Shown piece after piece: positions 12,187 to 21,942 of a DNA stretch of 46,672 nt. Within the stretch, counting starts at the first letter, position 1. Every line of letters starts with the position of its first letter. The stretch is from an uncultured cyanobacterium (GTDB taxonomy: Bacteria > Cyanobacteriota > Cyanobacteriia > PCC-6307 > Cyanobiaceae). The notes beneath the pieces are model-generated. The model ran no database searches and was not told the DNA's origin. It saw only the letters and a program-made list of their open reading frames with translations. The stretch covers positions 1-46,672 of the forward strand of contig CAIOGZ010000034.1 in NCBI GenBank assembly GCA_903858015.1, read 5' to 3'. Made by a program: the position numbers and the translations under genes.

Positions 12187-13406
12187 GGCGCTGCCATCCA
12201 GCGCAGCAGGCTCAAGGTCAGCACACGGATGCCCACCGCTAAGCAGCCCTCGTCGGGCGAAAAGGTATTGCTGTGCAGGGGGGTACAGCCCTGGGGTCCC
12301 GCCACCCCGAGCCGAAACATGGTGCCACGATGGCCCTCCAGAAGTTCGGCAAAATCTTCGGCGCCCAGGGATGGCTGTTCCAGCCATTCGACTTGGGCCT
12401 GACCAAGTAGGTCCACCGCTGAAGCTGCCACCAGCCGGGTGAGCTCAGGATCATTGTGAACGGGCGGAGCGATCCGGCGGTAATGGACCCGGGCTTCCCC
12501 ACCATGGCCGCGGCATAGGGCATGGACCGTGTCTTCAATCCAGCCGGGCAAGCGCTCGTGCACCTGGGGATCGAGGCAGCGCACCGTGCCGACTAGGCGG
12601 ACATGGTCTGCGATCACATTGAACGCCTTCCCCCCTTCGATCTTGCCAAAGCTGACCACAACCGGATGGAGCGGATCAAGCCGACGGCTGATCGCCTCCT
12701 GCAATCCACTCACCACCCGCGCCGCGATCCAGATCGCATCGGTGCTCTGGTGGGGACGGGCGCCATGGCCACTCTCCCCCAGCACCTCGATCTCCAGTTC
12801 CCCGGCGGCGGCGGTGAGGCTGCCGCTGCGCACCCCCAACCTGCCCACTGCGATCGAGGGGAACACATGCACCCCGAACAGGGCCGCTACCCCTTCCATC
12901 GCCCCATCGGCGCGCATCCAACCGGCCCCCTGGGCCGTTTCCTCGGCCGGCTGAAACAGCAGCCGCACCCGGGCGCTGAGCTGGTCGGCCATCGAACTCA
13001 GCAGGGCAGCCACCCCAAGCCCCAGCGTGGTGTGGATGTCATGGCCGCAGGCATGCATCAGGCCCTGCTGGCTTGAAGCCCAGTCCAGACCGGTGCGCTC
13101 CTCAATCGGCAGGGCATCCATATCCACCCGCAGGGCCAACAGTGGGCCAGCCAGCGGACCCAGCTCCGCCACCACCCCCGTGCGGCCAACCCCCTCGCGA
13201 ACCTCCCAGCCGTAGCACCGCAGCTCACCGGCCACCAGGGCTGCAGTCTGATATTCGTGGCCGCTCAGCTCCGGGTGTCGGTGAATTTGGCGCCGCAGCT
13301 CAATCAGCCGCGGCAACAGCTTCAGCAAGGTCGCCTCGAGCCCTAGGGCTTGCCATTGGGGCTGAGCAGGCGGGGCAGAGAATGTCGGCGGTTGGTGGGA
13401 TGTCAA
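12180..13406 (-). CDS. M20-family amidohydrolase (hippurate/IAA-amino-acid hydrolase type)
   Basis: Zinc-dependent amidase of the AmaA/HipO/ILR1 group, cleaving N-acyl amino acids; the natural substrate is unknown. The 408 residues show LRRQIHRHPELSGHEY, the metal-binding LRVDMDALPIEE, MHACGHDIHTTLG and the catalytic QPAEETAQGA. The C-terminal GAEDFAELLE supplies a further metal ligand. A stop codon lies a few codons upstream and the only suitable start is TTG at 13406. The DUF3188-like gene overlaps its 3' end. Confidence 0.9.
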   Translation of the reverse strand: MTSHQPPTFSAPPAQPQWQALGLEATLLKLLPRLIELRRQIHRHPELSGHEYQTAALVAGELRCYGWEVREGVGRTGVVAELGPLAGPLLALRVDMDALPIEERTGLDWASSQQGLMHACGHDIHTTLGLGVAALLSSMADQLSARVRLLFQPAEETAQGAGWMRADGAMEGVAALFGVHVFPSIAVGRLGVRSGSLTAAAGELEIEVLGESGHGARPHQSTDAIWIAARVVSGLQEAISRRLDPLHPVVVSFGKIEGGKAFNVIADHVRLVGTVRCLDPQVHERLPGWIEDTVHALCRGHGGEARVHYRRIAPPVHNDPELTRLVAASAVDLLGQAQVEWLEQPSLGAEDFAELLEGHRGTMFRLGVAGPQGCTPLHSNTFSPDEGCLAVGIRVLTLSLLRWMAAPC

Positions 13407-13429
13407 GCGGCGCTCACAGACCTACAGGA

Positions 13430-13732
13430 TCATTGCTGAGACCAAAAATCTAGGAGAAACTGAGCTCCAACGACACCCAGACCAGCTACAAGAGCATAAG
13501 CGACTGAAGCGAGAATCAAGCGCCACAGAAAGCATGCTTGACATCGGGGCAACCAACCTGCGGCACACCCCGCCTTTGTGCATAACCAGGAAAGGAATAA
13601 AAACATATAAAAGCCCACCAAAACAACAGGAAAGCGATCAGGTCGATGGATAAAAGATCCCTGAAAAACAGCCCTTTTAATGCCAACCATACCAGCAACA
13701 AGCCAAGACTCAGCCAATCCGAACCATTCCAA
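13430..13732 (-). CDS. possible small membrane protein (doubtful)
   Basis: An open frame of 100 codons from a TTG start. It has hydrophobic stretches near FPVVLVGFYMFLFLSWLC and ILASVAYALVAGLGVVGA. The GC content is lower than that of neighbouring genes. A second minus-strand frame, open from about 13836 to 13516, also encodes strongly hydrophobic sequence such as LLLVWLALKGLFF and IAFLLFWWAFICF. The real product, if any, is therefore unclear; a frameshifted membrane-protein gene is one reading. No family recognised. Confidence 0.3.
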   Translation of the reverse strand: MEWFGLAESWLVAGMVGIKRAVFQGSFIHRPDRFPVVLVGFYMFLFLSWLCTKAGCAAGWLPRCQACFLWRLILASVAYALVAGLGVVGAQFLLDFWSQQ

Positions 13733-13911
13733 TCAGTCCTCTGACCTGCAGCCCTGCTGACCTTCCCCAGGGGCTGCTGGTAGTCGTCTGCGGTCCATGC
13801 CTGAACCCCTTTCCAACCGCCTGCCTTGCCGTTCCCGGAGGCCTAGGCGCCCCCTTCACCGCCGATTACGGCTGGCTTACCCATGGCAAAGCCTCACCAA
13901 CATCGCCCAGC

Positions 13912-14898
13912 TCAGCCGCCCAATCCCACCGAACTGGGCCCAGCACTGCGCCTAGCATCGGTGCTTGGATCCAAGGCCAAAAACCGACGCAGAGCCTCGA
14001 CCGGTCCAGGCGGCCAACGCCGGATCGCCAACAGCCAACCAGAGTCCCGATAGCGGGAGTCGAGCCCAGAGGCTGCCGCCCAGTGGCTTTCCGCTTCGCC
14101 AGTGGCACCCCGCTGCCATAACAAGGCCGTGAGGCCAGCCCGGGCATCGGCGAATAGGGGATAGCGGCGAATCACGGAGCGCAGCTCCCGCTCGGCCCGA
14201 TCCAGATCGCCCAGCTGGAAGGCCGCCAGGGCGGCGCTGGAGCGGGCCATGGCAAATCCTGGCCGGGCCAAATCGGCAGCCACAAAGTTATCGCGAGCCG
14301 CCTGCCAATCGCCGCAGGATCCCTCCACATTGCCAAGGTTGTAAAGGGCAGCTGCATCGGCTGGACGCCCCGCCTGCCGATCCCGCTCCAAAATCCAGCG
14401 ATAGTCGGCAGCGGCCGCCTGCCAGCGACCCAGGGCCTCCTCAGCTGTGCCGCGGTTCAAGTGGGGGTCAGCTTGATCGGGCTCAAGCTGCAGGGAGCGA
14501 TCCTGGTCAGCGATGGCGGCCAGGGGATCGCCCAAGCCGAGCTGCACGTTGCCGCGGTTGCTCCAGGCGGCCGCATCGTTGGGCGCCAGCTCCAGCACCC
14601 GATTCCAGAGGGGGAGGGCGAGCTCGAAGCGGCCGGCGCGGCTGGCCGCCAGGGCCTGCTGGAACAGACTAGCCAGGGAAGCTGATGCCTCAGTTCCGCC
14701 AGGGTCCAAGGCCGGTGGGATGGGAGCGAAGGCGGCGGGGATGGCTGGGGCGACCCCAGCCGCGAGCAGGCAAGGCGTGGCGATCGCCCCAACAGGGCCC
14801 GGCTGGGCCAGGGCGGCCACGGGCTCCAAGCCCACCAGCAACAGCAGACCCAGCAGCAAAGGCAGGAGCAGAAGCGACCGTAGGGCGCGGCAATTCAT
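13912..14898 (-). CDS. TPR-repeat protein with N-terminal signal or anchor segment
   Basis: A 328-residue protein. It starts [20 protein letters not shown], a signal peptide or membrane anchor, so it is probably exported to the periplasm or lumen. Several tetratricopeptide units follow, for example [56 protein letters not shown] and [20 protein letters not shown] domains bind partner proteins; no catalytic domain is visible. The ATG overlaps the ruvB stop codon (ATGA at 14898-14895), so it is translationally coupled to ruvB. The longer in-frame extension upstream lies inside ruvB and is not used. Confidence 0.88.
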   Translation of the reverse strand: MNCRALRSLLLLPLLLGLLLLVGLEPVAALAQPGPVGAIATPCLLAAGVAPAIPAAFAPIPPALDPGGTEASASLASLFQQALAASRAGRFELALPLWNRVLELAPNDAAAWSNRGNVQLGLGDPLAAIADQDRSLQLEPDQADPHLNRGTAEEALGRWQAAAADYRWILERDRQAGRPADAAALYNLGNVEGSCGDWQAARDNFVAADLARPGFAMARSSAALAAFQLGDLDRAERELRSVIRRYPLFADARAGLTALLWQRGATGEAESHWAAASGLDSRYRDSGWLLAIRRWPPGPVEALRRFLALDPSTDARRSAGPSSVGLGG

Positions 14899-16097
14899 TT
14901 CTGGTGCCCGCCTGGCGTTGCCATCGCTGCCACAGCCGCAACGTGGGCCCGACCCGCCTCCGTAACGATCCGACCCCGGGGGGTGCGCTGCAGGAAGCCC
15001 AACTGGAGCAGGTAGGGCTCCACCACCCCCTCGAGGGTGGTCGGATCCTCGCCGAGGCCGGCCGCCAGGGTTTCCAATCCCACAGGGCCGCCGCCATAGC
15101 CCTCCAGCAACAACGCCAACAAGCGCCGGTCGCTGGCATCGAGGCCGCGAGCATCGACCCGATGCAGGCGAAGCGCCTGATCGACCAGCTCGGCACTGAT
15201 CCGGCCATGGCCCCCCACGGCTGCCACATCGCGCACCCGGCGCAACAGCCGGTTGGCGATGCGGGGGGTGCCACGGCAACGGCGCGCCAGCTCGAGGGCG
15301 GCGGCGGTGTCGAGCTGCAGGGCCAGCAGGCCAGCGGTGCGCTCCACGATGGCCTGCAGATCGCCGAGCTGATAAAACTCCAACCGCTGGATCAAGCCGA
15401 ACCGATCCCGCAGCGGCGCACTCAAGGCACCGGCCCTGGTCGTAGCCCCCACCAGGGTGAAGGGGGCAAGGGGCAGGCTGCGGGTGCGGGCAGTGGTGCC
15501 CTTACCCACGGTGAGGTCGAGGCGGAAGTCCTCCATGGCGGGGTAGAGGATCTCCTCGGCCACCCGGTTGAGCCGGTGGATCTCGTCGATGAACAGCACC
15601 TCGTGGGGCTGGAGGTTGACCAGCAGGCCGACGATGTCGCGGGGGCGCTCCAGGGCCGGCGCGCTGGTGATGCGGCAGCGCACCCCCAACTCCTCGGCCA
15701 GCACCAGGGCCATGGTGGTCTTGCCCAGGCCAGGGGGCCCATGCAGCAGCACATGATCGAGGGCTTCACCGCGGCTGCGGGTGGCCTCGACGGCGATGCC
15801 GAGCACCTGCTTGAGCTCTCCCTGACCGATGTAGTCGGCTAGGCGGCGGGGCCGGAGCGAGTCTTCGCGGCCGGGACCGGCAGCATCAGACGCATCCGCC
15901 CCAGCGGCCTCGGCAGGAGCTCCAGCAGCGGGCTGCAAGAGCCCTGGCCCGGCAGCGGCGCTGCCCTCGCCAGGCCCGGCAACGGGATCCACTAATCGGC
16001 CGGATCCAGCCCGATCGGGCCTGGAAGCGGGCCCGATCGGGCTGGGGCCAGCCCGGTGTTGCCGCGGCCGGTCCGATCCGGAGGAGATGATCGCCAT
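14895..16097 (-). CDS. ruvB: Holliday junction branch-migration helicase RuvB
   Basis: AAA+ motor of the RuvAB complex that drives branch migration of Holliday junctions in recombinational repair. Walker A is [19 protein letters not shown], Walker [11 protein letters not shown], sensor 1 VGATTRAG, and the arginine finger region RDRFGL. ATG 16097 gives 400 residues with about 80 low-complexity Ala/Pro/Gly-rich residues before the conserved [12 protein letters not shown]. Such an N-terminal extension is usual in picocyanobacterial RuvB. An upstream in-frame ATG would overlap smpB and was rejected. smpB is divergent, 60 bases away. Confidence 0.97.
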   Translation of the reverse strand: MAIISSGSDRPRQHRAGPSPIGPASRPDRAGSGRLVDPVAGPGEGSAAAGPGLLQPAAGAPAEAAGADASDAAGPGREDSLRPRRLADYIGQGELKQVLGIAVEATRSRGEALDHVLLHGPPGLGKTTMALVLAEELGVRCRITSAPALERPRDIVGLLVNLQPHEVLFIDEIHRLNRVAEEILYPAMEDFRLDLTVGKGTTARTRSLPLAPFTLVGATTRAGALSAPLRDRFGLIQRLEFYQLGDLQAIVERTAGLLALQLDTAAALELARRCRGTPRIANRLLRRVRDVAAVGGHGRISAELVDQALRLHRVDARGLDASDRRLLALLLEGYGGGPVGLETLAAGLGEDPTTLEGVVEPYLLQLGFLQRTPRGRIVTEAGRAHVAAVAAMATPGGHQK

Positions 16098-16157
16098 GGC
16101 TGGAGGGTACCGGCAGCTGCCTAGGGTCGGAGCAGCGCGGCGGAGCGGAGCAGCAGC

Positions 16158-16655
16158 ATGGCCAAGGGCCCCGGCAGACAAGGAGCCAAAGCCAAGGGGG
16201 ATCCAGCCAACCGGCTGCTGGCCGACAACCGCTTTGCCCGCCACCAGTACGAGATCCTCGAAGGTCTCGAAACCGGCATCGAGCTACTGGGCACCGAGGT
16301 GAAGTCGATCCGGGCGGGCCAGTGCAACCTGCGGGATGGCTTCTGCCTGATCCGCAACGGCGAACTGCAACTCCACAACGTGCACATCTCGCCCCACAGC
16401 CACGCCGGCCGCTTCTTCAACCACGAACCGCTGCGGGTGCGCAAGTTGCTAGCCCACCGCCGCGAGATCGAGAAGCTGCGTACCGCCCTTGAACAGAAGG
16501 GCCTCACCCTGATTCCGCTCAACCTCAAGCTCAAGGGGTCGTGGATCAAAGTTACCCTCGGCCTCGGCAAGGGCCGCAAGCTCCACGACAAACGCCATGA
16601 GGAGAAACGCAAGCAGGAGGCCAAGGAGGCCCGGGCTGCGATTGCACGAATTTAG
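16158..16655 (+). CDS. smpB: SsrA-binding protein SmpB
   Basis: Binds tmRNA and brings it to stalled ribosomes for trans-translation. The 165-residue basic protein has the conserved [24 protein letters not shown] start (split here only by wording), QCNLRDGF and the C-terminal [13 protein letters not shown] tail that enters the mRNA channel. Length is normal. It is divergent from ruvB. I found no tmRNA gene in the window. Confidence 0.97.
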   Translation: MAKGPGRQGAKAKGDPANRLLADNRFARHQYEILEGLETGIELLGTEVKSIRAGQCNLRDGFCLIRNGELQLHNVHISPHSHAGRFFNHEPLRVRKLLAHRREIEKLRTALEQKGLTLIPLNLKLKGSWIKVTLGLGKGRKLHDKRHEEKRKQEAKEARAAIARI

Positions 16656-17089
16656 CCGCGATTACAAGGATTTAAGCGACAAAATTAGGCGGCAGGTCCA
16701 AGGGATAGAACTTGCTGACCTTGGCATGGAGACGCCACCTACGCAGCGAAAAGCCTGCGATCAATTGCGATAGCCAGGGCTATTGCTAAGGCTATAGGGC
16801 TAGGGCTAACTTTGGCCGCAGGAAGGAAAGAATTGGATCCGGCAAGAATTAACTCCATAGGCCTCCCCCATGCCAAGACTAGATAAGTTTCAGCGCCCCA
16901 GGGGCGGCAAGCCACCAAGTCGGCCCCTCGCCAACGGCCTATTGCGGGGCAAACGCGCTAGCTGGAGACTCGACATTCTTGAACAGAAAAGCCAGGCCAG
17001 AAAGCTAGCTGCATGGCCCTGAATATGCCCGCAAACCTTGGGCCTCTATCTCGGTCCAAGGGACCCTCTGGCAGGCCAGCCGGTGAAGT
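16656..17089. other. intergenic region, no recognisable gene
   Basis: There are 434 bases between smpB and the 3' end of the kinase-like gene. It includes an imperfectly repetitive stretch rich in GCTA and AGGGCTA words (about 16765-16815) and the inverted repeat ATAGCC-AG-GGCTAT at 16770-16783. No open frame has a plausible product and I saw no tmRNA or tRNA ending. Confidence 0.5.
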
Positions 17090-19369
17090 TCAAGGATTGG
17101 CCGCAGGGGACTGGGCCGGCGCTGGATTGGGTTTGGGGTTGGGATTGGGATTGGGGGCCGGTTCGGGAGCCTGGGGCGGAGCCGCTGGATCGGGCCTGCT
17201 GCGTAAATCCTCCCCGGGCTGCCCTGGGCTGGGCCGCACCGGACGCTCAAGGGCAGCTGGCGAAGGTTGGACGGTGGGCTCCGGATCTGGCACCGCTGGT
17301 GGTACCGCTGGTGGTATTGCCGGCGGACTGGCCGGTGGGCTGGTCGGTGGGCTGGCCGACGCTGCCGGATCTGGAGCCACCGGCGGGTCTGCCCGCAGCG
17401 ACAGGCTGATGCGCGCCGGTGCCACGCCCTCGTTGGTGATGAGCAGTTGCACGGGGGAGGCCTTCTGCTGGCCCAGGCTCACCACCCGCAGCGGCCCGCG
17501 CGGCGCCAAGGCAGAACCATCGGAGCCAAACACAGCCATCTGCAGCAGGGGTGTGCCATTGACTCCCAAGGCCAAGCTGTGCCCGGCCGGCAGGCGCACG
17601 GCGAACAGGCGAGCGCCACTAGCCGGCACATCCGCAGCCAGCACCTCCGTGACCTGGGAACGCAGCTGGATGGGATCAATCCGCAGGTTGTCGAGGGTGA
17701 GTTCCGCCGCCGCATACCAGAGCTGGCGGAAAGGCTCGGGCGGCATCCGATCGCCGGCCTGGCCTGGCAGTAGCGCGGTGGCACTGCCGGACACCAGCTG
17801 GGCCAGGACCGAAGAGCTCAGCCCCTGGGCCAGCAGCGCTTGCTGGCGCTGCTCCCAATCGATCGAGCGGAAACTGCCCAGGCGGCGCCGCAGGGGCAGC
17901 GGCAGTTGTTCAACCCGCGCCAACCACTCCTGGGCCTGGGTGTTCCAGACCTTGCGGAGCGGGGCATCCTCCAGGGAGTCTCCGGGGAGCTTTCCCCTAC
18001 GTTCGGGATACTGGGCCATCAAACTGGTGTCCACGAGGTTGAGGAACCAGCCCCGATCAATCTGCAGGGCCCGCAGGCGGTTGAGCAGTTGCTGGCGCTG
18101 ATCCACCTCGGCAGGAGGCAGGCTTGGGGGCGCCTCGACGAGCGACTCCGGCAGGCTGGGCCGTCCGCGACTCAACCACCACCAGCCAAGCGCCGTACCG
18201 ATCACGGCAGACAACACCAGGGCGATCAAGACCGGCCACAGACCGCCCTCAGCCGCCTCCTCCTTCTGGACGGCAGCCATCTCCCTAGGCCGGGGGGAGG
18301 AGGGGGGGCTCAAGGCCGGTTGCGGAGCGGGCGGACTGGGGGGGCTGGGCAGGGTGGTCGGGCTGGAGGGGAAAGCCCCGAGGCCTGGGGCCGGCGCAGG
18401 CTGGGCCGCTGGCCTGGAAGGGGCTGCGGCAGCAGCTTGGTCCAGGGCCGATCGAGCTTCCAGCTGCCCTGGCTGGGGAGCGGCAGCCTGGGGCACCAGC
18501 ACCACGGTGCGGTCGGCCCGGGGCACCGGACCGGTGCTATCGGGCATCGCCAGCGCCTGGAAGGCGGCAAGGGCCTGGGCCGCACTGGCAAAGCGGCGGC
18601 CAGGATCCCGACACAGCAGTCGTTCGAGCTGCTGGCGCAGGGCCGGTTCGGCCTCCAGCGCCACCGGCCAGCGCCAGTCGAGCGTGACTGGATCGAGCAA
18701 GGCGGCGGGCTCTTCGCCGCTGAGCAGCACCAGGGCGAGCACCCCCACGGCGTGCAGGTCCATCCAGGGCTGAACGGGATCGCCCCGGGTCAATTCAGGG
18801 GGTGCGTAGCCGGGGGTTGTGCCTGGCAGGTTCGAGCCCAGAGCCAATTCGCCCCCCCCGGCCAGGGAGGGAACGTTGCGCAGCAGCCCGAAATCGAGCA
18901 GAACCGGCAGTCCATCGCTGTCCCGCCGCAACAGGTTGGCCGTACTGATGTCGCCGTGGAGCAGGTCCTGGCCATGCAGGGCCACCAGCACCGGTAGCAA
19001 CTGGCGCAGCAGCAGCAGCACCTCCCCGGCGCCAAATACGAGCTGGCGCTCCCGGCGAGCCTCCAGCAGCTGGGCAAAGCTGCGGCCAGCCTGCCAGTCG
19101 CGCACCAGCCAGAGCCGGGAGCCTTCTTCGATCACGGCGCCGAAGCGAGGCACCTGGGGATGGAGCACCCCCTGCAGGCGGGAGACCAGGGCCCGCACCA
19201 AGGCGGGATCCCGGTCTGCAGGCAACTGGCGCAGGGCCACGGGGGCGTCGGCGGCCAGCCCATCAGTGGCGAGCCAGAGCACCCCCTGGGCTGGGGATTC
19301 GGATAGGGCCCGCTCCAACCGGAACCGGCCGCCGATCGGTTGGCCTGGAGCAGCCGGGGATTCTTTCAT
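17090..19369 (-). CDS. atypical membrane-anchored Ser/Thr protein kinase-like protein
   Basis: A 759-residue protein. Residues 1-270 are a protein-kinase fold, with HGDISTANLL (His138, Asp140, Asn145) as catalytic loop and DFG at 159-161. The nucleotide loop is degenerate, and the lysine expected in the VAIK position reads VALRQL (Arg47), so activity is uncertain. Residues 280-375 are Pro/Ala-rich, and one membrane segment lies near 377-399. The extracytoplasmic part of about 360 residues ends in Pro-rich repeats (PPASPP type, then a PNPNPKPNP tail). ATG 19369 overlaps the stop of the PLP-enzyme gene (TGATG), so the two are translationally coupled. Substrate unknown. Confidence 0.82.
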   Translation of the reverse strand: MKESPAAPGQPIGGRFRLERALSESPAQGVLWLATDGLAADAPVALRQLPADRDPALVRALVSRLQGVLHPQVPRFGAVIEEGSRLWLVRDWQAGRSFAQLLEARRERQLVFGAGEVLLLLRQLLPVLVALHGQDLLHGDISTANLLRRDSDGLPVLLDFGLLRNVPSLAGGGELALGSNLPGTTPGYAPPELTRGDPVQPWMDLHAVGVLALVLLSGEEPAALLDPVTLDWRWPVALEAEPALRQQLERLLCRDPGRRFASAAQALAAFQALAMPDSTGPVPRADRTVVLVPQAAAPQPGQLEARSALDQAAAAAPSRPAAQPAPAPGLGAFPSSPTTLPSPPSPPAPQPALSPPSSPRPREMAAVQKEEAAEGGLWPVLIALVLSAVIGTALGWWWLSRGRPSLPESLVEAPPSLPPAEVDQRQQLLNRLRALQIDRGWFLNLVDTSLMAQYPERRGKLPGDSLEDAPLRKVWNTQAQEWLARVEQLPLPLRRRLGSFRSIDWEQRQQALLAQGLSSSVLAQLVSGSATALLPGQAGDRMPPEPFRQLWYAAAELTLDNLRIDPIQLRSQVTEVLAADVPASGARLFAVRLPAGHSLALGVNGTPLLQMAVFGSDGSALAPRGPLRVVSLGQQKASPVQLLITNEGVAPARISLSLRADPPVAPDPAASASPPTSPPASPPAIPPAVPPAVPDPEPTVQPSPAALERPVRPSPGQPGEDLRSRPDPAAPPQAPEPAPNPNPNPKPNPAPAQSPAANP
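17126..17157 (+). repeat. short G/T-rich tandem repeat in the kinase-like gene
   Basis: Repeated 6-base units of the GGGATT/GGGTTT type encode, on the minus strand, the alternating Pro-Asn tail of the kinase-like protein. This is a slippage-type microsatellite within coding sequence. Confidence 0.7.
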
Positions 19370-20457
19370 CAAACCTGGGGCGCGGCTACGGCCCCGGCCA
19401 GGGAGTTGGCCCCCTGCTCGGGCTGGCGCAGTCCCCGCCCCCCCAGCCAGGCGCGGTCGTAGAGGCGGGAGCGATAGCGGTCACCGCCATCACAGAGCAC
19501 GGTCACGATGCGGTGACCGGGCCCAAGCTGGCGGGCCGTTTCCACGGCAGCGGCCACATTGATGCCCACCGAGCCCCCCAGAAAAAGGCCCTCCTGCCAG
19601 AGCAGACGGTAGATCGTGTCGAGGGCGTCCTGATCGGCGATCCGCACGGCGGCGTCGATCGGGGCACCCTCCAGGTTGGCGGTGACTCGGCTATTGCCGA
19701 TTCCTTCGGTAATCGAGCTGCCCTCGGAACGGAGCTGGCCGCTGGTGGCCCAGCTGTGCAGGGCACTGCCGTGGGGATCGGCCAGCACACAGCGCAGCCG
19801 CTCGCTGCGTTCCTTCAAGAACAGGGCCACGCCGGCATAGGTGCCGCCGGTGCCGGTGGCGGCCACCCAGGCATCCAGCCTGCCGCCACACTGCTCCCAG
19901 ATCTCCGGCCCTGTGGTCTCGAAGTGGGCGCGGCGGTTGGCCAGGTTGTCGAACTGGTTGGCCCAAACAGCACCTGGGGTTTCGGCGGCAATACGGCCGG
20001 AGAGTTTTACGTAGTTGTTGGGATCGGCGTAGGGCACGGCCGGCACGGTGCGCACCTCCGCCCCGAGGCTGCGCAGCAGGCCGATCTTTTCGGCCGACTG
20101 GGTGTCGGGGATCACGATCAGGGCGCGGTAACCGAGGGCGTTGCACAGGTGGGCCAGGCCAATGCCGGTGTTGCCGGCGGTGCCCTCCACCACGGTGCCG
20201 CCCGGGCGCAGCTCGCCGGAGCGCTCCGCCTGCCGCAGAATCCCGAGCGCGGCCCGGTCTTTGACCGAACCGCCGGGATTCATGAATTCGGCCTTGCCGA
20301 GGATGTCGCAGCCGGTGAGTTCGCTCAGGGCCCGCAGCCGGATCAGGGGGGTGTTGCCCACGGCGGCGCTAAAGCCCTCGCTGATCCCCCCCCAGCGGCT
20401 GGCGGCGGCGGGAGGGGTCATGGGGTCAGAGCTGCTTTCAGAGATGCTGCCGCCCAT
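19369..20457 (-). CDS. cysteine synthase family PLP enzyme (cysteine synthase or cysteine desulfhydrase)
   Basis: Fold-type II PLP enzyme of 362 residues. The cofactor lysine lies in NPGGSVKDRAA, and the phosphate/substrate loop reads GTAGNTGIGLAH instead of the TSGNTG of classical CysK. The PLP-phosphate loop is ATGTGGTYAG. This TAGNTG subgroup includes proteins annotated as cysteine synthases and, in actinobacteria, a cysteine desulfhydrase, so direction and donor cannot be fixed. An internal ATG at 20421 is an alternative start. The gene is coupled to the kinase-like gene and diverges from egtB with only 82 bases between start codons, suggesting a shared regulatory region and a sulfur-related link. 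Confidence 0.88.
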   Translation of the reverse strand: MGGSISESSSDPMTPPAAASRWGGISEGFSAAVGNTPLIRLRALSELTGCDILGKAEFMNPGGSVKDRAALGILRQAERSGELRPGGTVVEGTAGNTGIGLAHLCNALGYRALIVIPDTQSAEKIGLLRSLGAEVRTVPAVPYADPNNYVKLSGRIAAETPGAVWANQFDNLANRRAHFETTGPEIWEQCGGRLDAWVAATGTGGTYAGVALFLKERSERLRCVLADPHGSALHSWATSGQLRSEGSSITEGIGNSRVTANLEGAPIDAAVRIADQDALDTIYRLLWQEGLFLGGSVGINVAAAVETARQLGPGHRIVTVLCDGGDRYRSRLYDRAWLGGRGLRQPEQGANSLAGAVAAPQV

Positions 20458-20539
20458 GCCTGCTGGCCTGTCGATGAGTGGATGCGTGCTCGGATCGTAG
20501 GGAACTTACCTTGGGTCCCAGCCTCGGACGGACGGTTGG

Positions 20540-21889
20540 ATGGGTTCCTCAACCCCAAGCATCCCGCTGCCCCCAGCCCTTGGAAGTTCCCGACCTGGAT
20601 CGCTGGGGGCCAGACTCCGCCAAGTGCGGCGCCAAAGCGAAGTCCTGATCGCTGGGCTGGAACCGGAAGATCTGGGCCTGCAAGGCATGGCCCATGCCAG
20701 CCCGCCCAAGTGGCACCTGGGCCACACCGCTTGGTTCTTTGAGGAATTCCTGCTGCGGCCGGCCCTAGAGCGCCCTGACGGCTGCCTGGCCTACGAACCG
20801 GCAGACCCCCGCTGGCGTTACCTCTTCAACAGCTACTACGACGCGGTGGGGGCCCGCCATCCCCAGCCCCAACGGGGGCAGCTGAGCCGCCCGCCGATCG
20901 CGGCTGTCTTGGCCTGGCGGGAGCGCATTGGCAGCGGTCTAGATCAGCTGCTCGCCAGCCTGGACGAGCAACCGCCCGCCAGCGCCGCCTCCAGCCTGGC
21001 GCTGCTGGAATTGGGGCTGCAGCACGAACAGCAGCACCAGGAATTGCTGCAGATGGATCTGCTGGACGGCTTCTCGCGCAATCCCCTGGAACCCGCTTAC
21101 CACGAGGGGCCCGCAGGGCCTGAAGCGGCCTATGAACGCGGCTGGAGCCGAGGCCATGGCGCCAACGACGGGATGGGCCGCCAGGACGCTGGCGGCGAAC
21201 CGGGCTGGCTGGCCCACCCCGGCGGGCTGGCCATGCTCGGCCATCCAGGCAGTAGCGGGGGGGGGACCCCCGCTCCCTTGAACCCCTTCCACTTCGACAA
21301 CGAAGCGCCGCGCCACCAGATCTGGCTGGAGCCCTTTGCCCTCGCCAAGCAGCTCGTCACCAATGCCGCCTACGCCGCCTTCATCGGCGACGGTGGTTAC
21401 CGCCGGCCGGAGCTGTGGATGAGCGAAGGCTGGGCGGTTCGGCAGCAACGGGGTTGGCAAGCGCCCCGCTACTGGAGAGGCGCGGATGAATTCACCCTGG
21501 CCGGCCGGCGGCAGCGCCAACCGCTAGCGCCGGTGCGGCACCTGAGCTGGTTCGAAGCCGATGCCTTCGCCCGCTGGGCCGGGGCGCGGCTGCCGAGCGA
21601 GGCTGAATGGGAACTGCTCGCCGCCGCCGCTGCCCTGCCCCAGGCCCATGGCCTGCTTTGGCAGTGGACAGGCAGCCCCTACCGCCCCTATCCGGGCTTC
21701 CGAAGCGCCCCAGGGGCGGTGGGCGAATACAACGGCAAGTTCATGAGCTCCCAGTTCGTGCTGCGGGGCGGTTGCTTCCTCTCGCCTGCGGACCACGCCG
21801 GGCCAGAGCGGTACACCTACCGCAACTTCTTCCCGCCCGCGAGCCGCTGGATGGCCAGTGGCCTGCGGCTGGCCCGGGACGGTGCCTGA
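20540..21889 (+). CDS. egtB: ergothioneine biosynthesis sulfoxide synthase EgtB
   Basis: Non-haem iron enzyme that joins hercynine (N-alpha-trimethylhistidine) to a thiol (cysteine or gamma-glutamylcysteine) with O2 to give a sulfoxide. An N-terminal DinB-like domain carries the iron ligands: WHLGHT (His62) and LQHEQQHQE (His162, His166). A C-terminal formylglycine-enzyme-type domain follows (from about residue 235), with RLPSEAEWE, GEYNGKFMSSQFVLRGG and the terminal TYRNFFPP and GLRLARD motifs. A Gly-rich insertion (about residues 190-240) is longer than I expect. It heads the egt run; egtD follows. Confidence 0.95.
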   Translation: MGSSTPSIPLPPALGSSRPGSLGARLRQVRRQSEVLIAGLEPEDLGLQGMAHASPPKWHLGHTAWFFEEFLLRPALERPDGCLAYEPADPRWRYLFNSYYDAVGARHPQPQRGQLSRPPIAAVLAWRERIGSGLDQLLASLDEQPPASAASSLALLELGLQHEQQHQELLQMDLLDGFSRNPLEPAYHEGPAGPEAAYERGWSRGHGANDGMGRQDAGGEPGWLAHPGGLAMLGHPGSSGGGTPAPLNPFHFDNEAPRHQIWLEPFALAKQLVTNAAYAAFIGDGGYRRPELWMSEGWAVRQQRGWQAPRYWRGADEFTLAGRRQRQPLAPVRHLSWFEADAFARWAGARLPSEAEWELLAAAAALPQAHGLLWQWTGSPYRPYPGFRSAPGAVGEYNGKFMSSQFVLRGGCFLSPADHAGPERYTYRNFFPPASRWMASGLRLARDGA

Positions 21890-21942
21890 GCCCGCAGATC
21901 CCCGGCCCCAGCCCGGAGCTCCCGGCTGCGGCAATCGATCCG

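Noticed and set aside
16656..17089. Possible tmRNA gene near smpB
   Set aside because: No tRNA-Ala-like ends, CCA terminus or tag-peptide frame could be found.
17240..17400. CRISPR-like regular repeats
   Set aside because: The repetition is short codon-level repetition (Pro/Ala/Gly) inside coding sequence, without spacers.
17013..18101. Plus-strand 362-codon Gly/Ser/Arg-rich frame
   Set aside because: It is the antisense shadow of the kinase-like gene's Pro-rich C-terminal region.
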